A stretch of DNA of 64,000 nucleotides, from positions 1,674,001 through 1,738,000 of the forward strand of contig NZ_CP041203.1 in assembly GCF_008033115.1 (NCBI RefSeq). The letters run 5' to 3'. Shown piece by piece: positions 50,967 to 60,638 of this stretch. Below the pieces are notes generated by a model. It did no database searches, was not told where the DNA came from, and saw only the letters and a program-made list of their open reading frames with translations. The position numbers were made by a program, and so were the translations under genes. The first letter of the stretch is position 1, and each line of letters starts with the position of its first letter. The stretch comes from Cellulomonas sp. Y8 (lineage in GTDB: Bacteria > Actinomycetota > Actinomycetes > Actinomycetales > Cellulomonadaceae).

Positions 50967-52560
50967 ATGCCTGCCGTGCTCCCGGCCGCGACGGCGAGCA
51001 CGGTCGAGACGGGCAAGGTCACTCGGCCAGTTCGGGCGTTGCTGTGCGCCGCGGCGGGAGGGGCGCTGACCAGCGCAGCGTTCCCTGAGCGCGGATGGTG
51101 GCCGGTGGCCTTCGCCGGGATCGGCGTTCTCGTCCTGGCATCTCGCCGCCTCGGCGTGGGGTCGACTGCGCTCGTCTGGTTCGGGTGGGCAGCGGCGTTC
51201 TTCCTGCCCCATCTGAGCTGGGCGCGCGAAGCAGCGGGACCGCTCGCGTGGGTCGCGCTGTCGGTTCTCGAGGCCGCCGTGGTCGCGGTCACCGGGATGG
51301 CGTGGTCCCTGGCCCGGCGGGCGGCGTTCGTCGTGAGGGTTCCCGGCCTGGGTGCGGTGGTGTTCGCTTCCGTGTGGGTCACCGGCGAGCAGGTCCGGTC
51401 GGTGCTGCCGTTCGGCGGCTTCCCATGGGGACGTCTTGCCTTCTCACAGGTCGACGGCCCGCTGCTGCCGATCGCGTCGCTAGCCGGTGCACCCGGACTG
51501 TCGTTCGCCGTCGCCCTCGGCGGGTACGCGCTGTCCGCGGTCCTGCTCGCGGCGAGGCACCGTCAGCCACGCCGGGTGGTGACCGTGATCGCGGCAACCG
51601 CCGCGGCGCTGACGCCGGGAACATTCAATGCGCTTCCGACGCAACCGGAGACGGGCGAGCTGCGGCTGGGCGCCGTCCAGGGGAACGTCCCCGAAGACCC
51701 GGGACGAGGCCGTGCCCGCGAGGTGCTCGACAACCACGTCGAGGGAACACGCGCGGTCGCCGGCAGGCAGTCCGAGCCGCTGGACCTCGTGGTCTGGCCC
51801 GAGAACGCCACCGACATTGACCCGCGGACCGACGCGGGCGCGGCGGCACGTGTCCAGGACGCCGCCGACTCGGCCGGGGCGCCCGTGCTGCTCGGGGCAA
51901 TGAGGTACGAACCGGACGCCCGGTACAACGACGTCCTCGTGTGGGACCCGGCGTCGGGACCGGTGGCCGCGTACACCAAGCAACGACCGGCGCCATTCGG
52001 CGAGTACATCCCCCTGCGAAGGTTCGTCCGCCTGTTCTCGACGGAGGTGGACCGGGTTGCGGTCGACATGGTCGCCGGCCAGGAGCCCGCGCTGCTGCCC
52101 GTGCCCTCGACCCGGCTCTCGCGAGACGTCCTCGCCGCGACCGTCATCTGCTTCGAGGTCGCCTACGACGACGTCGTGCGCGACGCAGTGCGGCGGGGTG
52201 CGGAGATACTCCTGGTCCCGACGAACAACGCCTCCTTCGGGCGCACCGCCCAGTCCACGCAGCAACTGGCGATGACGCGGCTACGGGCTGTGGAACACGG
52301 CCGAGCGGCCGTCCAGATCTCCACCGTCGGGGTGAGTGCGATCATCGCGCCTGACGGAACAATCCTCGACCGTACGTCCCTGTTCACCCAGCGACACGAT
52401 GACCGAGCGTCTGCCGTTGCGGACGACACTCACGATCGCCGATCGTCTTGCGGATGCCCCGACCGTGGCTGCGTGGATCCTGTCGTTCGGGGCAGTCACT
52501 GGTGGTCTCGGACGAGTCGGTAGATGCCGTCGGAAGCCGAACGGACCAGGCGAAGACTGA
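50967..52560 (+). pseudogene. lnt: Apolipoprotein N-acyltransferase, C-terminal frameshift
   Basis: About 531 codons if corrected. ATG 50967 lies 11 nt after AGGAG. Membrane helices cover the first 220 residues; the nitrilase-like domain has the catalytic Glu (VVWPENATD), Lys (AYTKQRPAPFGEY) and Cys (VICFEVAYDD). Near 52393 one extra base shifts the frame; TMTERLPLRTTLTIADRL continues in the next frame to 52560. All catalytic residues precede the break. It would N-acylate lipoproteins, several of which are encoded here. Confidence 0.8.
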
Positions 52561-52826
52561 TCTGGGGGCGATGCCGAGGAGCGCCGGCCCGTGGACTGTG
52601 GCGTCGGCGCGGGCCAGCGCTCTCACGGTGAGGCGCTCAGCGCCGTCCGGTCATGACCTGCGCGCTGAAGGCCCAGAACCGGCAGCGCCTGCCCCGCACA
52701 GCAGTCGGGTGCGGGGTCAAGTCCCGTCTGTCCTGAAGTGGCTCGTCCCGTCGCCAGCATCTTCGGTGTTCCCCGCGGCGGACACCGGGTCGTGGCGGGG
52801 AACACCGAAGATCAGGGCCGGACGGG
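52561..52826. other. Convergent intergenic region with a long hairpin
   Basis: No gene is supported; dominated by the 18-bp inverted repeat at 52759-52812. Confidence 0.45.
52759..52812. terminator. 18-bp perfect inverted repeat between lnt and the P1B ATPase
   Basis: ATCTTCGGTGTTCCCCGC and its exact complement around an 18-nt loop, 14 nt beyond the ATPase stop. Probable bidirectional terminator; no T-run. Confidence 0.6.
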
Positions 52827-54765
52827 CTAAGCGGCGAGCTCCTGGCGCTGCGGCACGGCCACGCGCGCCTTGTAGCGGCCCGCGCGGACGCCGTTGGCGA
52901 TCACGAAGACCTCCGCGACCTCGTGCACGAGGACGACGGCCGCCAGGCCGAGGACACCGAAGAGCGCTAGGGGGATGAGCACGCCGATCAAGGCGAGCGA
53001 GAATGCGACGTTCTGCCACATGATCACGCGGGTCCGCCGGGCGTGCGTGAGGACTCGGGGCAGATGGTGCAGGTCGTTGCCCATGAGCGCGACGTCGGCG
53101 GTCTCGATCGCGACGTCGGTGCCCATGGCGCCCATAGCGATGCCGATGTTCGCAGTGGCCAACGCCGGCGCGTCGTTCACCCCGTCACCCACCATCGCGA
53201 CCGGGCGACGGGACGACAGCTCTCGGACGATGTCGGCCTTATCCTCTGGGCGCAGGTCGGCATGCACATCGCTGATCCCAGCCTCAGCCGCCAAGGCGCG
53301 CGCCGTTCGATCGTTGTCTCCCGTGAGCATCGCGACGTCGTAGCCGGCCCCGGTCAGCTCGCGCACGACGGCGGCGGCTTCGGGGCGCAGCTCGTCGCGT
53401 ACGCCGATCGCACCGAGCAGTTCGCCGGCCGTCTCGACCAGCACGGCGGTCTCGCCCCGCTCCTGCATCCGTGCGATGTCCGCACGCAGGGGCCCGGCCT
53501 CGATCCACCCGGGTCGACCTAGACGGACCGGTTGTCCGTCGAGGCTGCCAGTGATCCCAGAGCCGGTGACCGCGGCCACGTCCTGGACGTCCGGTCGGTC
53601 AGTGGTCGCCGCGAGGATGGCCCGCGCCAGCGGGTGCTCGCTGCGCGACTCCAGCCCGGCGGCCACGGCCAGCAGCTCGTCGCGGGTGTGGCCGAAGGCC
53701 GCGACCACGTCCACCACCGCCGGGGCGTTGGCGGTCAGCGTGCCGGTCTTGTCCAGGGCCAGCGATCGAATCTTCCCGAGCTCCTCAAGCGCAGCGCCAC
53801 CCTTGACCAGCACTCCACCCTTGGTGGCGGCGCCCACCGCAGCGACCACGGTCACCGGAACGGAGATCGCCAGCGCGCAGGGCGACGCCGCGACCAGCAC
53901 GACGAGCGCGCGCTCGATCCACAGCGTCGGGTCGCCCGCCAGGGCACCGACGACGGCGATGAGTGCTGCCGCGATCAGGATCCCGGGGACCAGCCGGGAG
54001 GCGATCGCGTCAGCCAGGCGCTGCCCGCCGCCCTTGCGTGCCTGCTCGGCCTCGACGATGTGCACGATCCGGGCGAGGGAGTTGTCCTCGGCGGTCGTGG
54101 TGACCTCGACCTCCAGTGCGCCCGTGCCGTTGATGGAACCCGCCAGCACGGTGTGCCCGGGACCGGCTTCGACCGGGACGGACTCTCCGGTCAGCGCTGA
54201 GACGTCCAGCGCGAGTCGCGCCGCTGCGGATCACCCCGTCGGTGGCGATGCGCTCTCCGGGACGTACGAGCAGGACCTCGCCGATGGCCAGGGTCGCCGG
54301 CTCGACCGTGACGGGTCGCCCCTCTCGCAGGACTGTGGCCTCGGTCGGCACCAGGTCGAGCAACGCTCGCAGCCCGCGCCGGGTGCGGGCCAGGGAGTAC
54401 TCCTCCAGGCCCTCGGAGATGGAGTAGAGGATCGCCAGCATCGCGGCTTCCTCCACCTGGCCCAGGATCACCGCGCCCACTGCCGCGATCGTCATCAAGG
54501 TGCCGACGCCGATCCGGCCCTTGCGCAGCCTGCGCAGGGTCCCGGGGACGAACGTGGACGCGGCGATGATCAGCGCCGCGGCCTCACCGGCGAGCACGAT
54601 CCAGTGCGGCACGTCGGCACGGGAGACCAGCCAGGTGGCACCGAGCACCACCGCGGCGAGCGCGGCCGCGCGGATCTCGCTCACCTGCCACAGGCTCGTG
54701 GACTCCTCAGCCTCCTCGACCTCGGTCCCGTCGGCGTCATCGGAGCAGCCGCACGCGTCGCTCAT
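52827..54765 (-). pseudogene. P1B-4-type (SPC) metal-transporting ATPase, frameshifted
   Basis: ATG 54765 gives a Cys/Asp-rich N-terminus (SDACGCSDD) without HMA domain, then helices and the actuator start (IGEVLLVRPGERIATDGVIRSG). Near 54215-54225 one extra base breaks the frame before the TGES motif; the rest runs to 52827 with VLAGSINGTGAL, the membrane motif AASPCALAIS, DKTGT phosphorylation site, HP motif (SEHPLA) and GDGVNDAPALA. SPC ATPases export Co, Fe or Zn. About 645 residues if corrected. Coupled to the ArsR gene. Confidence 0.85.
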
Positions 54766-55145
54766 CGGACGACCTCCACACCCTCGAGCGAAGCCTCAGT
54801 GCCGTACCGCGGGCAGAGCGCGACCAGGTTGCCGGTCGCCGCCAGAAGGACCTCCGCGGCAGCCAGCATGTCCAGAAGCTCCGGGCGCGCCAACGAGTAG
54901 TACACCCGCCGACCCTCCATCCGGCCCTCGACCAGGCCGCAGTCGCGCAGACAGCCCACGTGCGAGGAGACCGTCGACTGAGCCAGCCCCAGATCCCGGG
55001 TCAGCTCGGCTACCCGCGCCTCACCGGTCGCCAGGCGTCGGACGATCGCCAGCCGCGCTGGGTCGGCCAACGACCGGAACAGGGCAACCCCTGGCTCCAC
55101 ACCCTCGACTGAAGCGGAGCACTCGGACACCTTGGTGATCTGCAT
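54762..55145 (-). CDS. ArsR-family metal sensor controlling the SPC ATPase
   Basis: 127 residues. Helix-turn-helix LGLAQSTVSSHVGCLRDCG with Cys65 and Cys69, a further Cys9 near the N-terminus (SECSAS) and ALCPRYG near the C-terminus; Cys supply like CmtR-type sensors. Its stop overlaps the ATPase start (ATGA), the usual repressor-exporter operon. The promoter lies in the AT-richer stretch just above 55145. Confidence 0.82.
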   Translation of the reverse strand: MQITKVSECSASVEGVEPGVALFRSLADPARLAIVRRLATGEARVAELTRDLGLAQSTVSSHVGCLRDCGLVEGRMEGRRVYYSLARPELLDMLAAAEVLLAATGNLVALCPRYGTEASLEGVEVVR

Positions 55146-55439
55146 GTGTCGATAATAAACGATGTGCGTCGATCATAGGGTCGGGGTCGAAATCGGTTGG
55201 AAGAGGGTCGGGCGCCCCCGCGGCCGCCACTCGTACCCAGCATGAGATGCCGAGCCTGCCGAGGCGACGGCGTCCAGTCCCGAGCAGGTCTCTGAGCACC
55301 ACGACGGTCGGTTCACTCGCCCTCGAGACGAGCCCGGAAGTGGCGCGCACGGACCCACCGTCAAGCGGTGGTGACGGGTGTGAGTAGCAATCGAAGCAGG
55401 TGCACCTGGCGGCACCCACCGTCTGTTGCCGGAGACCTG
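55146..55439. other. Intergenic region between arsR and copB
   Basis: Holds the arsR promoter (GATAATAAACGATG near 55149-55162 reads as a low-GC core) and the copB 3' flank. Nothing else recognised. Confidence 0.35.
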
Positions 55440-57623
55440 TCAGCGCTGCCGAAGGTCAAGTCGGCGTAACAGCTGCGCGTTGAGCGCGACGACGATCGTG
55501 GAGACCGACATGAGGATCGCGCCGACGGACATCGGCATCACGAACCCGACGGGCGCGAGGACACCTGCTGCGAGCGGGACGGCGATGAGGTTGTAGCCGG
55601 CGGCCCACCACAGGTTCTGCTTCATCTTGCGGTAGCTCGCGGAAGATAGGTCGATGACTGACACCACGGATCGCGGGTCGTCGCTGGCGAGGATCACCCC
55701 GGCCGAGGCGATCGCGACGTCGGTGCCTGCGCCGATCGCGATGCCGACGTCAGCCTGCGCGAGCGCGGGTGCGTCGTTGACGCCGTCGCCGACCATCGCG
55801 ACCGTGCGGCCCTCGCGCTGCAGCTCGGAGACCTTGGCGGACTTGTCCTCGGGTCGCACGCCGGCGAAGACCCGGTCGATGCCGATCTCGGTCGCCACGG
55901 TGCGTGCGACGGCTTCGGCGTCGCCGGTGATCATGACGACGTCGGCGCCGCGGTCGTGGAGCTGACGGATCGCTGCGCGGGACTCCTCGCGGATCTCGTC
56001 GGCGAGCTTCAGGGCGCCGGCGACCTGCCCGTCGACCAGGACGTGCAGGATGATCGCTCCCTGAGCGCGCCACTGCTCGACGCCGTCGAGCTCGGTGACG
56101 TCACGCTCGTGCAGCAGGTTCGGTCCGCCGACCTCGACGGTGCGGCCTGCGACCGACGCCCGGACGCCGACAGCTGGCGAGGACGTGAAGTCGCTCGCCG
56201 CGGGCACAAGCAGCTGCGCTGCGGCGGTGACGATCGCGCGGGCGAGCGGGTGCTCGCTGTCGGCCTCGGCCGCGGCGGCCATCGCCAGGACGTCGTCGCG
56301 CGCGAAGCCGTTCGCGGGGAGGACCTCGGTGACGGTGGGCTGGCCCTTGGTCAGGGTGCCGGTCTTGTCGAACACGACGGTGGAGACCGTGCGCATGCTC
56401 TCCAGGGCCAGGCGGTCCTTGACCAGGACGCCGCCGCGGGCGGCGCGCTCGGTGGCGATCGACACCACCAGCGGGATGGCCAGGCCGAGGGCGTGGGGGC
56501 AGGCGATCACCAGGACGGTGATGGTGCGGATCACGGCTGCGTCGGGCATCCCGAGGAGCGACCAGACGAACGCGGTGATCGCGGCGGCGCCGAGCGCGAA
56601 CCAGAACAGCAGGGCTGCCGCGCTGTCAGCCAGGCGCTGGGCGCGCGAGGAGGAGTTCTGCGCCTCGAGCACGAGGCGCTGGATGCCAGCGAGGGCGGTG
56701 TCCTCCCCGACGGCGGTCACGCGCAGCCGCAGCGCGGAGTCCGTCGCGACGGTGCCGGCCACGACGTGGTCCCCGGTGGTGCGACGCACGGTGCGTGACT
56801 CGCCGGTGACCATGGACTCGTCCATCTCGGCGGCGCCGTCGATGACCGCGCCGTCGGCGGGGACGCGAGCACCGGGACGCACGAGCACGACGTCGTCCAC
56901 GGTGAGCTCCGACGGGGCGACCCGCACGACGTCGTCTCCCTCGACCCGCTCGGCTTCGTCGGGCAGGAGTGCGGCCAGGGAGTCCAGGGCGGACGTGGTC
57001 TGCGCGAGGGAACGCATCTCGATCCAGTGGCCGAGCAGCATGATCACGATGAGCAGCGCGAGCTCCCACCAGAAGTCGAGCTCGTGCGCGACGACCCCGA
57101 GGGTCGAGAGCCAGGACGCGACGAAGGCGACGGTGATCGCCAGGGCGATGAGCAGCATCATCCCGGGACGCCGGGACCTCAGCTCTTCGGCCGCTCCGGT
57201 CAGGAAGGGCGCGCCTCCCCAGGCGAACATCACGGTGCCGAGCACCGGCGAGATCCACGACAGCCACGCGAGGTCGGGCAGCTCGTAGCCCAGCACCATC
57301 GCGAACATGCCGCTGGTCGCCACTACCGGGACCGCGAGCACGAGCATCACCCAGAACAGCCGCCGGAACTTCTCCACGTGACCCGCGTGACCGCCGTGAC
57401 CGCCATGTCCGCCGTGGCCTTCGTGAGCGGAGTGCGGGTCGTGACCGTGGTCGTCCTGGTGGACGCGGGTCACGGTCATCGCGTGCCCGTGGTGCCCCTC
57501 GTGCGGCAGGTCGGCTGCGTCCTCGCGCATCGGCTGTGCCGCTTGCGGGTGCGTGGCTTGGTTGTCGTGGCGGATGTGGTCCGGCTCGCCGGGGTGGTGC
57601 TGGGTGTGGTCGTCGCGGCTCAT
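55440..57623 (-). CDS. copB: CopB-type (CPH, P1B-3) copper-exporting ATPase
   Basis: 727 residues from ATG 57623 after GAGAGG. The first 110 residues are His/Asp/Gly-rich (HEGHHGHA, HEGHGGHGGHGGHAGH), as in CopB. The transmembrane motif is IACPHALGLAIP, defining P1B-3; actuator TGES (MVTGES), DKTGT, HP motif (SEHPLA) and GDGVNDAPAL are all intact. It would export copper or silver. A CsoR-like operator lies 60 nt upstream. Confidence 0.92.
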   Translation of the reverse strand: MSRDDHTQHHPGEPDHIRHDNQATHPQAAQPMREDAADLPHEGHHGHAMTVTRVHQDDHGHDPHSAHEGHGGHGGHGGHAGHVEKFRRLFWVMLVLAVPVVATSGMFAMVLGYELPDLAWLSWISPVLGTVMFAWGGAPFLTGAAEELRSRRPGMMLLIALAITVAFVASWLSTLGVVAHELDFWWELALLIVIMLLGHWIEMRSLAQTTSALDSLAALLPDEAERVEGDDVVRVAPSELTVDDVVLVRPGARVPADGAVIDGAAEMDESMVTGESRTVRRTTGDHVVAGTVATDSALRLRVTAVGEDTALAGIQRLVLEAQNSSSRAQRLADSAAALLFWFALGAAAITAFVWSLLGMPDAAVIRTITVLVIACPHALGLAIPLVVSIATERAARGGVLVKDRLALESMRTVSTVVFDKTGTLTKGQPTVTEVLPANGFARDDVLAMAAAAEADSEHPLARAIVTAAAQLLVPAASDFTSSPAVGVRASVAGRTVEVGGPNLLHERDVTELDGVEQWRAQGAIILHVLVDGQVAGALKLADEIREESRAAIRQLHDRGADVVMITGDAEAVARTVATEIGIDRVFAGVRPEDKSAKVSELQREGRTVAMVGDGVNDAPALAQADVGIAIGAGTDVAIASAGVILASDDPRSVVSVIDLSSASYRKMKQNLWWAAGYNLIAVPLAAGVLAPVGFVMPMSVGAILMSVSTIVVALNAQLLRRLDLRQR

Positions 57624-57683
57624 GTCGGTGGCCTCTCTCGTCGACTGGTCCACGTGGTGATGGCGCTCGACCCCTGCAACCGC

Positions 57684-57700
57684 ATACCCCCCGGGGGTAT
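57684..57700 (-). promoter_or_regulatory. CsoR-like operator upstream of copB
   Basis: ATACCCCC-C-GGGGGTAT, a perfect palindrome of the CsoR type, with a second half-site GAGGGGTAT at 57707-57715. Confidence 0.7.
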
Positions 57701-57724
57701 TCCACCGAGGGGTATGCCGGGACG

Positions 57725-58000
57725 TCAGGAGATGCGTTCGTGGTCGCCTTGTGGCCGGCTGGTGCCGTCGAGCGGCACCTCGTCGGTGACCGCCGGGCGT
57801 GTTCCGGCGTGCGGGTGGGGCGGAGTGCCGTGCCCGCTGCGCCCGCGCCCCATGAGCAGCATCATCGCGACCATCCCGAGTGGGCACGCCAGGAGCAAGG
57901 CGTATCGCAGGGCGCCGGACAGGTCGACGCCAAGTGCGAGCAGCAGCGCGAGGACAACGGCTGCGGCGATGGCCATGTGCTTGAGGTGGTGCTTGATCAC
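57725..58000 (-). CDS. DUF2933-family small membrane protein
   Basis: 91 residues from GTG 58000: KHHLKHMAIAAAVVLALLLALG, then LRYALLLACPLGMVAMMLLMGRG, two helices with a CPLGM motif typical of DUF2933 proteins that accompany copper clusters. His-rich C-terminal tail (HGTPPHPHAG). Probably copper-related. In front of copB, same strand. Confidence 0.7.
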   Translation of the reverse strand: MIKHHLKHMAIAAAVVLALLLALGVDLSGALRYALLLACPLGMVAMMLLMGRGRSGHGTPPHPHAGTRPAVTDEVPLDGTSRPQGDHERIS

Positions 58001-58082
58001 GTGTTGCTCCGTCTACTCGATGTCAGGTTGTCGCCCGATCTCGATCCTCGACGTGCCGGGTGGCGGCAGCCCTTCATTGCTG

Positions 58083-58099
58083 GTGAAGCGTCGATGAAA
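58083..58099 (-). promoter_or_regulatory. TGAAG box 8 (DUF2933-copB)
   Basis: GTGAAG-N5-ATGAAA, 11-bp period, about 85 nt before the DUF2933 start. Confidence 0.5.
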
Positions 58100-58173
58100 C
58101 CGACGAGCTTGGCACGCACAAAGCAGCGCCACCGGGGCAAGGGGGTGTCCCGGTGGCGCTGCGTCGTGGGTGC

Positions 58174-58791
58174 TCACATGTCGGCGAGCATCTGCTTCAT
58201 CTTCGCGATCTCCTCGGTCTGGTCGCCGATGATCGTCCCGGCCAGGGCGAGTGCGTCCTTGTTCAGGCCGTTGGCCTGCTCCTGCTCGGACATGGTGATC
58301 GCGCCCTGGTGGTGCTCGATCATCATCTCCAGGAACATCCGGTCGAAGTCCGCGCCGGCGTCCTGGAGCTGCTGCATCTGGGCGTCGTCGGCCATGCCGG
58401 TGTGGCCGCTGGAGTGGTCCATGCCACCCATGTCGTCATCACTGCTGGACGGCTCCTCGCCCCAGGTCTCCAGCCAGGAGGTCATGAGGTCGATCTCGGG
58501 CTGCTGGGCGAACTGGATGTCGCTGGACAGCTGCTGGACCTCTTCGCTCTGAGCGCGCCCCTCAGCCATGGCGGCCATCTCGATGGCGCCCTGGTGGTGC
58601 AGGATCATCATCTGCGCGAACTCGGTGTCCGCGTCGTTGTGCTCCTGGGACGTGGCCGCCGCGTCGGATGTGCTGGTGCTGGGCTGCTCGCCGCTGGTGG
58701 TCTCGGCACCGTTGGAGCAGGCGCTGAGGACGACTCCGAGGGCCAGCGACGCCGCAGCGACTGCGAGCGTGTGGCGCTTCTTCGGGGACAT
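58174..58791 (-). CDS. DUF305 lipoprotein
   Basis: 205 residues. Lipobox VVLSACSN; two DUF305 half-domains, each with a HHQGAI motif (MMILHHQGAIEMA and MMIEHHQGAITMS), and a His/Asp/Met-rich linker (DDDMGGMDHSSGHTGM) that could hold Cu(I). DUF305 proteins are ferritin-like and common in copper loci. Periplasmic copper binding is inferred. Confidence 0.85.
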   Translation of the reverse strand: MSPKKRHTLAVAAASLALGVVLSACSNGAETTSGEQPSTSTSDAAATSQEHNDADTEFAQMMILHHQGAIEMAAMAEGRAQSEEVQQLSSDIQFAQQPEIDLMTSWLETWGEEPSSSDDDMGGMDHSSGHTGMADDAQMQQLQDAGADFDRMFLEMMIEHHQGAITMSEQEQANGLNKDALALAGTIIGDQTEEIAKMKQMLADM

Positions 58792-58831
58792 GGGGACTCC
58801 TTCGGGTAGGGCTGGCTCGTCGCGCTGCAGG

Positions 58832-59041
58832 TCAGGCGACGGGCGCGGTCATGCTCGGGGCGCCGGTGGCGGTGGGGCCGCCGCAGCAGCTGCTCCCGGC
58901 CGGTGCCGTGGTGGTGCCGACCTGGGTGTCGGCGCCGCAGCACCCCGCCTGGGGGCTCGCGGTCTGCTCCGCGGAGGTGTCGTCCGGACGGTCGAGCTCG
59001 TCCTCGTCGGTCATCGTGAACTGGCAGCACTGGTCGCTCAT
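58832..59041 (-). CDS. Small Cys-rich metal-binding peptide
   Basis: 69 residues: SDQCCQF, later AGCCGADTQ and SSCCGGP, i.e. three CC pairs in an acidic, low-complexity chain. It may bind Cu or Cd like a bacterial metallothionein, but no named family fits. An AAGGAGACGCCC ribosome site precedes the ATG. It lies between the DUF305 and redoxin genes on the same strand. Confidence 0.6.
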   Translation of the reverse strand: MSDQCCQFTMTDEDELDRPDDTSAEQTASPQAGCCGADTQVGTTTAPAGSSCCGGPTATGAPSMTAPVA

Positions 59042-59060
59042 GGGCGTCTCCTTGGGTGGG

Positions 59061-59687
59061 TCAGGCGGGCAGGTTGGCCTGGACCTGCTTGAGCAGGTCG
59101 CCGGGGGCCAGCCACATGGAGGGGTAGTTGCCGGACCAGCGGCGGGTGCCGTCGGCGTCGACGAGGACGAAGCTGTGGCCGGGGAGTCCTGCGTGCATGC
59201 CGGTGCCGAGCGTCCCGTACTGCTCGGAGACGGTGCCGTCGTCGAGCAGGAAGGGGGTCGTGACGCCGTAGGTGGCCATGTCGGCGCTGATCTGCTCGGC
59301 GGTGTTCATGACGATCGGCAGGACGGTGATGCCGGCGTCGACGAAGGCGGGGTCCTTCTCGATCTCACCCATCTGCTGCAGGCAGGATCCGCAGCCGGCG
59401 CCCTCGTTGAAGTACAGGACGACCGGGGTGCCGCGGAAGTCCGACAGGCTCACGGTGGAGCCGTCGGTGCTCTTGAGCGTGAAGTCGGGAGCGGGTCCGG
59501 CCTCGGTGGAGGTGACCTCGCGCGAGGACAGCAACGCGGCGGTGACCACGGCGATCACGAGGACGACCAGTGCGGCAGAGGCGGTGGTGATGACGATCCT
59601 GCGTCGCCGGTCGTGCCGCTGCTGGTCGTGCCGGACCTGGGCGAGGGCGGCGGCGCGCTGCTTGCGGGCGGCCGTGGCGGAGGTCAT
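59061..59687 (-). CDS. Membrane-anchored AhpC/TSA-type redoxin
   Basis: 208 residues from ATG 59687 (ATGA overlap with ccdA). A Gln/Arg-rich cytoplasmic tail and one helix precede a redoxin domain: PAPDFTLKSTDGSTVSLSDFRGTPVVLYFNEGAGCGSCLQQMGE, with CGSC as active site, and GHSFVLVDADG. It would reduce thiols or peroxides outside the membrane with electrons from the coupled CcdA. Confidence 0.82.
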   Translation of the reverse strand: MTSATAARKQRAAALAQVRHDQQRHDRRRRIVITTASAALVVLVIAVVTAALLSSREVTSTEAGPAPDFTLKSTDGSTVSLSDFRGTPVVLYFNEGAGCGSCLQQMGEIEKDPAFVDAGITVLPIVMNTAEQISADMATYGVTTPFLLDDGTVSEQYGTLGTGMHAGLPGHSFVLVDADGTRRWSGNYPSMWLAPGDLLKQVQANLPA

Positions 59688-60637
59688 CGGTGTGCTCCTT
59701 CGGTGTCGTGCTCGTGGCAGCTCGCCTCGCCCGTGGGTCGCTGCTCGGGAGTGGTCTCGGGCCGGGTGGTGCGTGCGCGCCGGCGCTCGGACAAGGTGCC
59801 CCACACGAACAGTGCGGCCAGGGCGACCAGCGCCAGTCCGAGCACGGGCTCGGGGACCGGGGAGGTCCAGTCCTCGAACCGGGAGAACACGGAGGTCAGG
59901 GTGCGGCCGATCGCGGCCTGCGCCTGGGTTCCTCGGGTCATGTCCGGGCTGCCGGCGAGCAGGATCACGGCGACACCCATGACCGTGAACCCGGCTGCGA
60001 CGGCGATGTTCAAGGTGCTCGTGGTGAGCGTGCGGCCGGCCAGGCGCAGCCGGACGGTCCTGGGGCTCAGCCAGGTCCGGTCCCGTAGCCGGGCCTTGTC
60101 CCAGATCAGTGCCATCACGAACAGCGGGAAGACCATCCCGAAGACGTACGCCAGGCCCAGCAGCAGCCCACCGGCTGGCGACCCCGACAGTGCGGACAGC
60201 GTCATCACGCCGGCGAGCACGGGTGCGCAGCAGCTGGAGGCGATCCCGGAGAAGACGCCCAGGGCGAAGAAGCTCGCGGTGTCCCCGCCGTGGGTGTCGG
60301 GGGCGCGCAGCGCGCTCGGCAGCGACCACATGCGCCCTGACAGCGCGAGCGCGGCGAGCGCGAGCATCAGGGCGCCGCCGGCGTAGTACAGCGGCGCGTG
60401 GTACCGGGCGATCGCGCCGGCGACCATGCTGACCCCGAGGGTGATGGGCAGCAGGACGGTCGCCAGGCCGGCGGCGAACACGAACGTCAGGGGCAGCAGC
60501 CGCCACCGCCGGTTCTTGACGGCGCCGGCGAGGTAGCTCGGCGCGAGGAATACGATGCAGCACGGCGCGAACAGCGCGACGCCGCCGGCGAAGAACGCCG
60601 CCAGGACGCTGCCGGTCGTCAGCAGCTCCGAACCCAT
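59684..60637 (-). CDS. ccdA: CcdA/DsbD-type thiol-disulfide transporter (intact)
   Basis: 317 residues. Helices carry the paired cysteines FAPCCIVFLAPSYLAG and IASSCCAPVLAGVMTL, with double Cys at both sites. Eight or nine membrane segments, more than minimal CcdA, and a His/Cys-rich tail (EASCHEHD). It passes electrons to the coupled redoxin. The second CcdA-like gene of the window (40195) is frameshifted. Confidence 0.85.
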   Translation of the reverse strand: MGSELLTTGSVLAAFFAGGVALFAPCCIVFLAPSYLAGAVKNRRWRLLPLTFVFAAGLATVLLPITLGVSMVAGAIARYHAPLYYAGGALMLALAALALSGRMWSLPSALRAPDTHGGDTASFFALGVFSGIASSCCAPVLAGVMTLSALSGSPAGGLLLGLAYVFGMVFPLFVMALIWDKARLRDRTWLSPRTVRLRLAGRTLTTSTLNIAVAAGFTVMGVAVILLAGSPDMTRGTQAQAAIGRTLTSVFSRFEDWTSPVPEPVLGLALVALAALFVWGTLSERRRARTTRPETTPEQRPTGEASCHEHDTEGAHR

Positions 60638-60638
60638 C

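Noticed and set aside
57624..57887. N-terminal extension of copB
   Set aside because: It would cover the CsoR-like operator and has no ribosome site; ATG 57623 has one.
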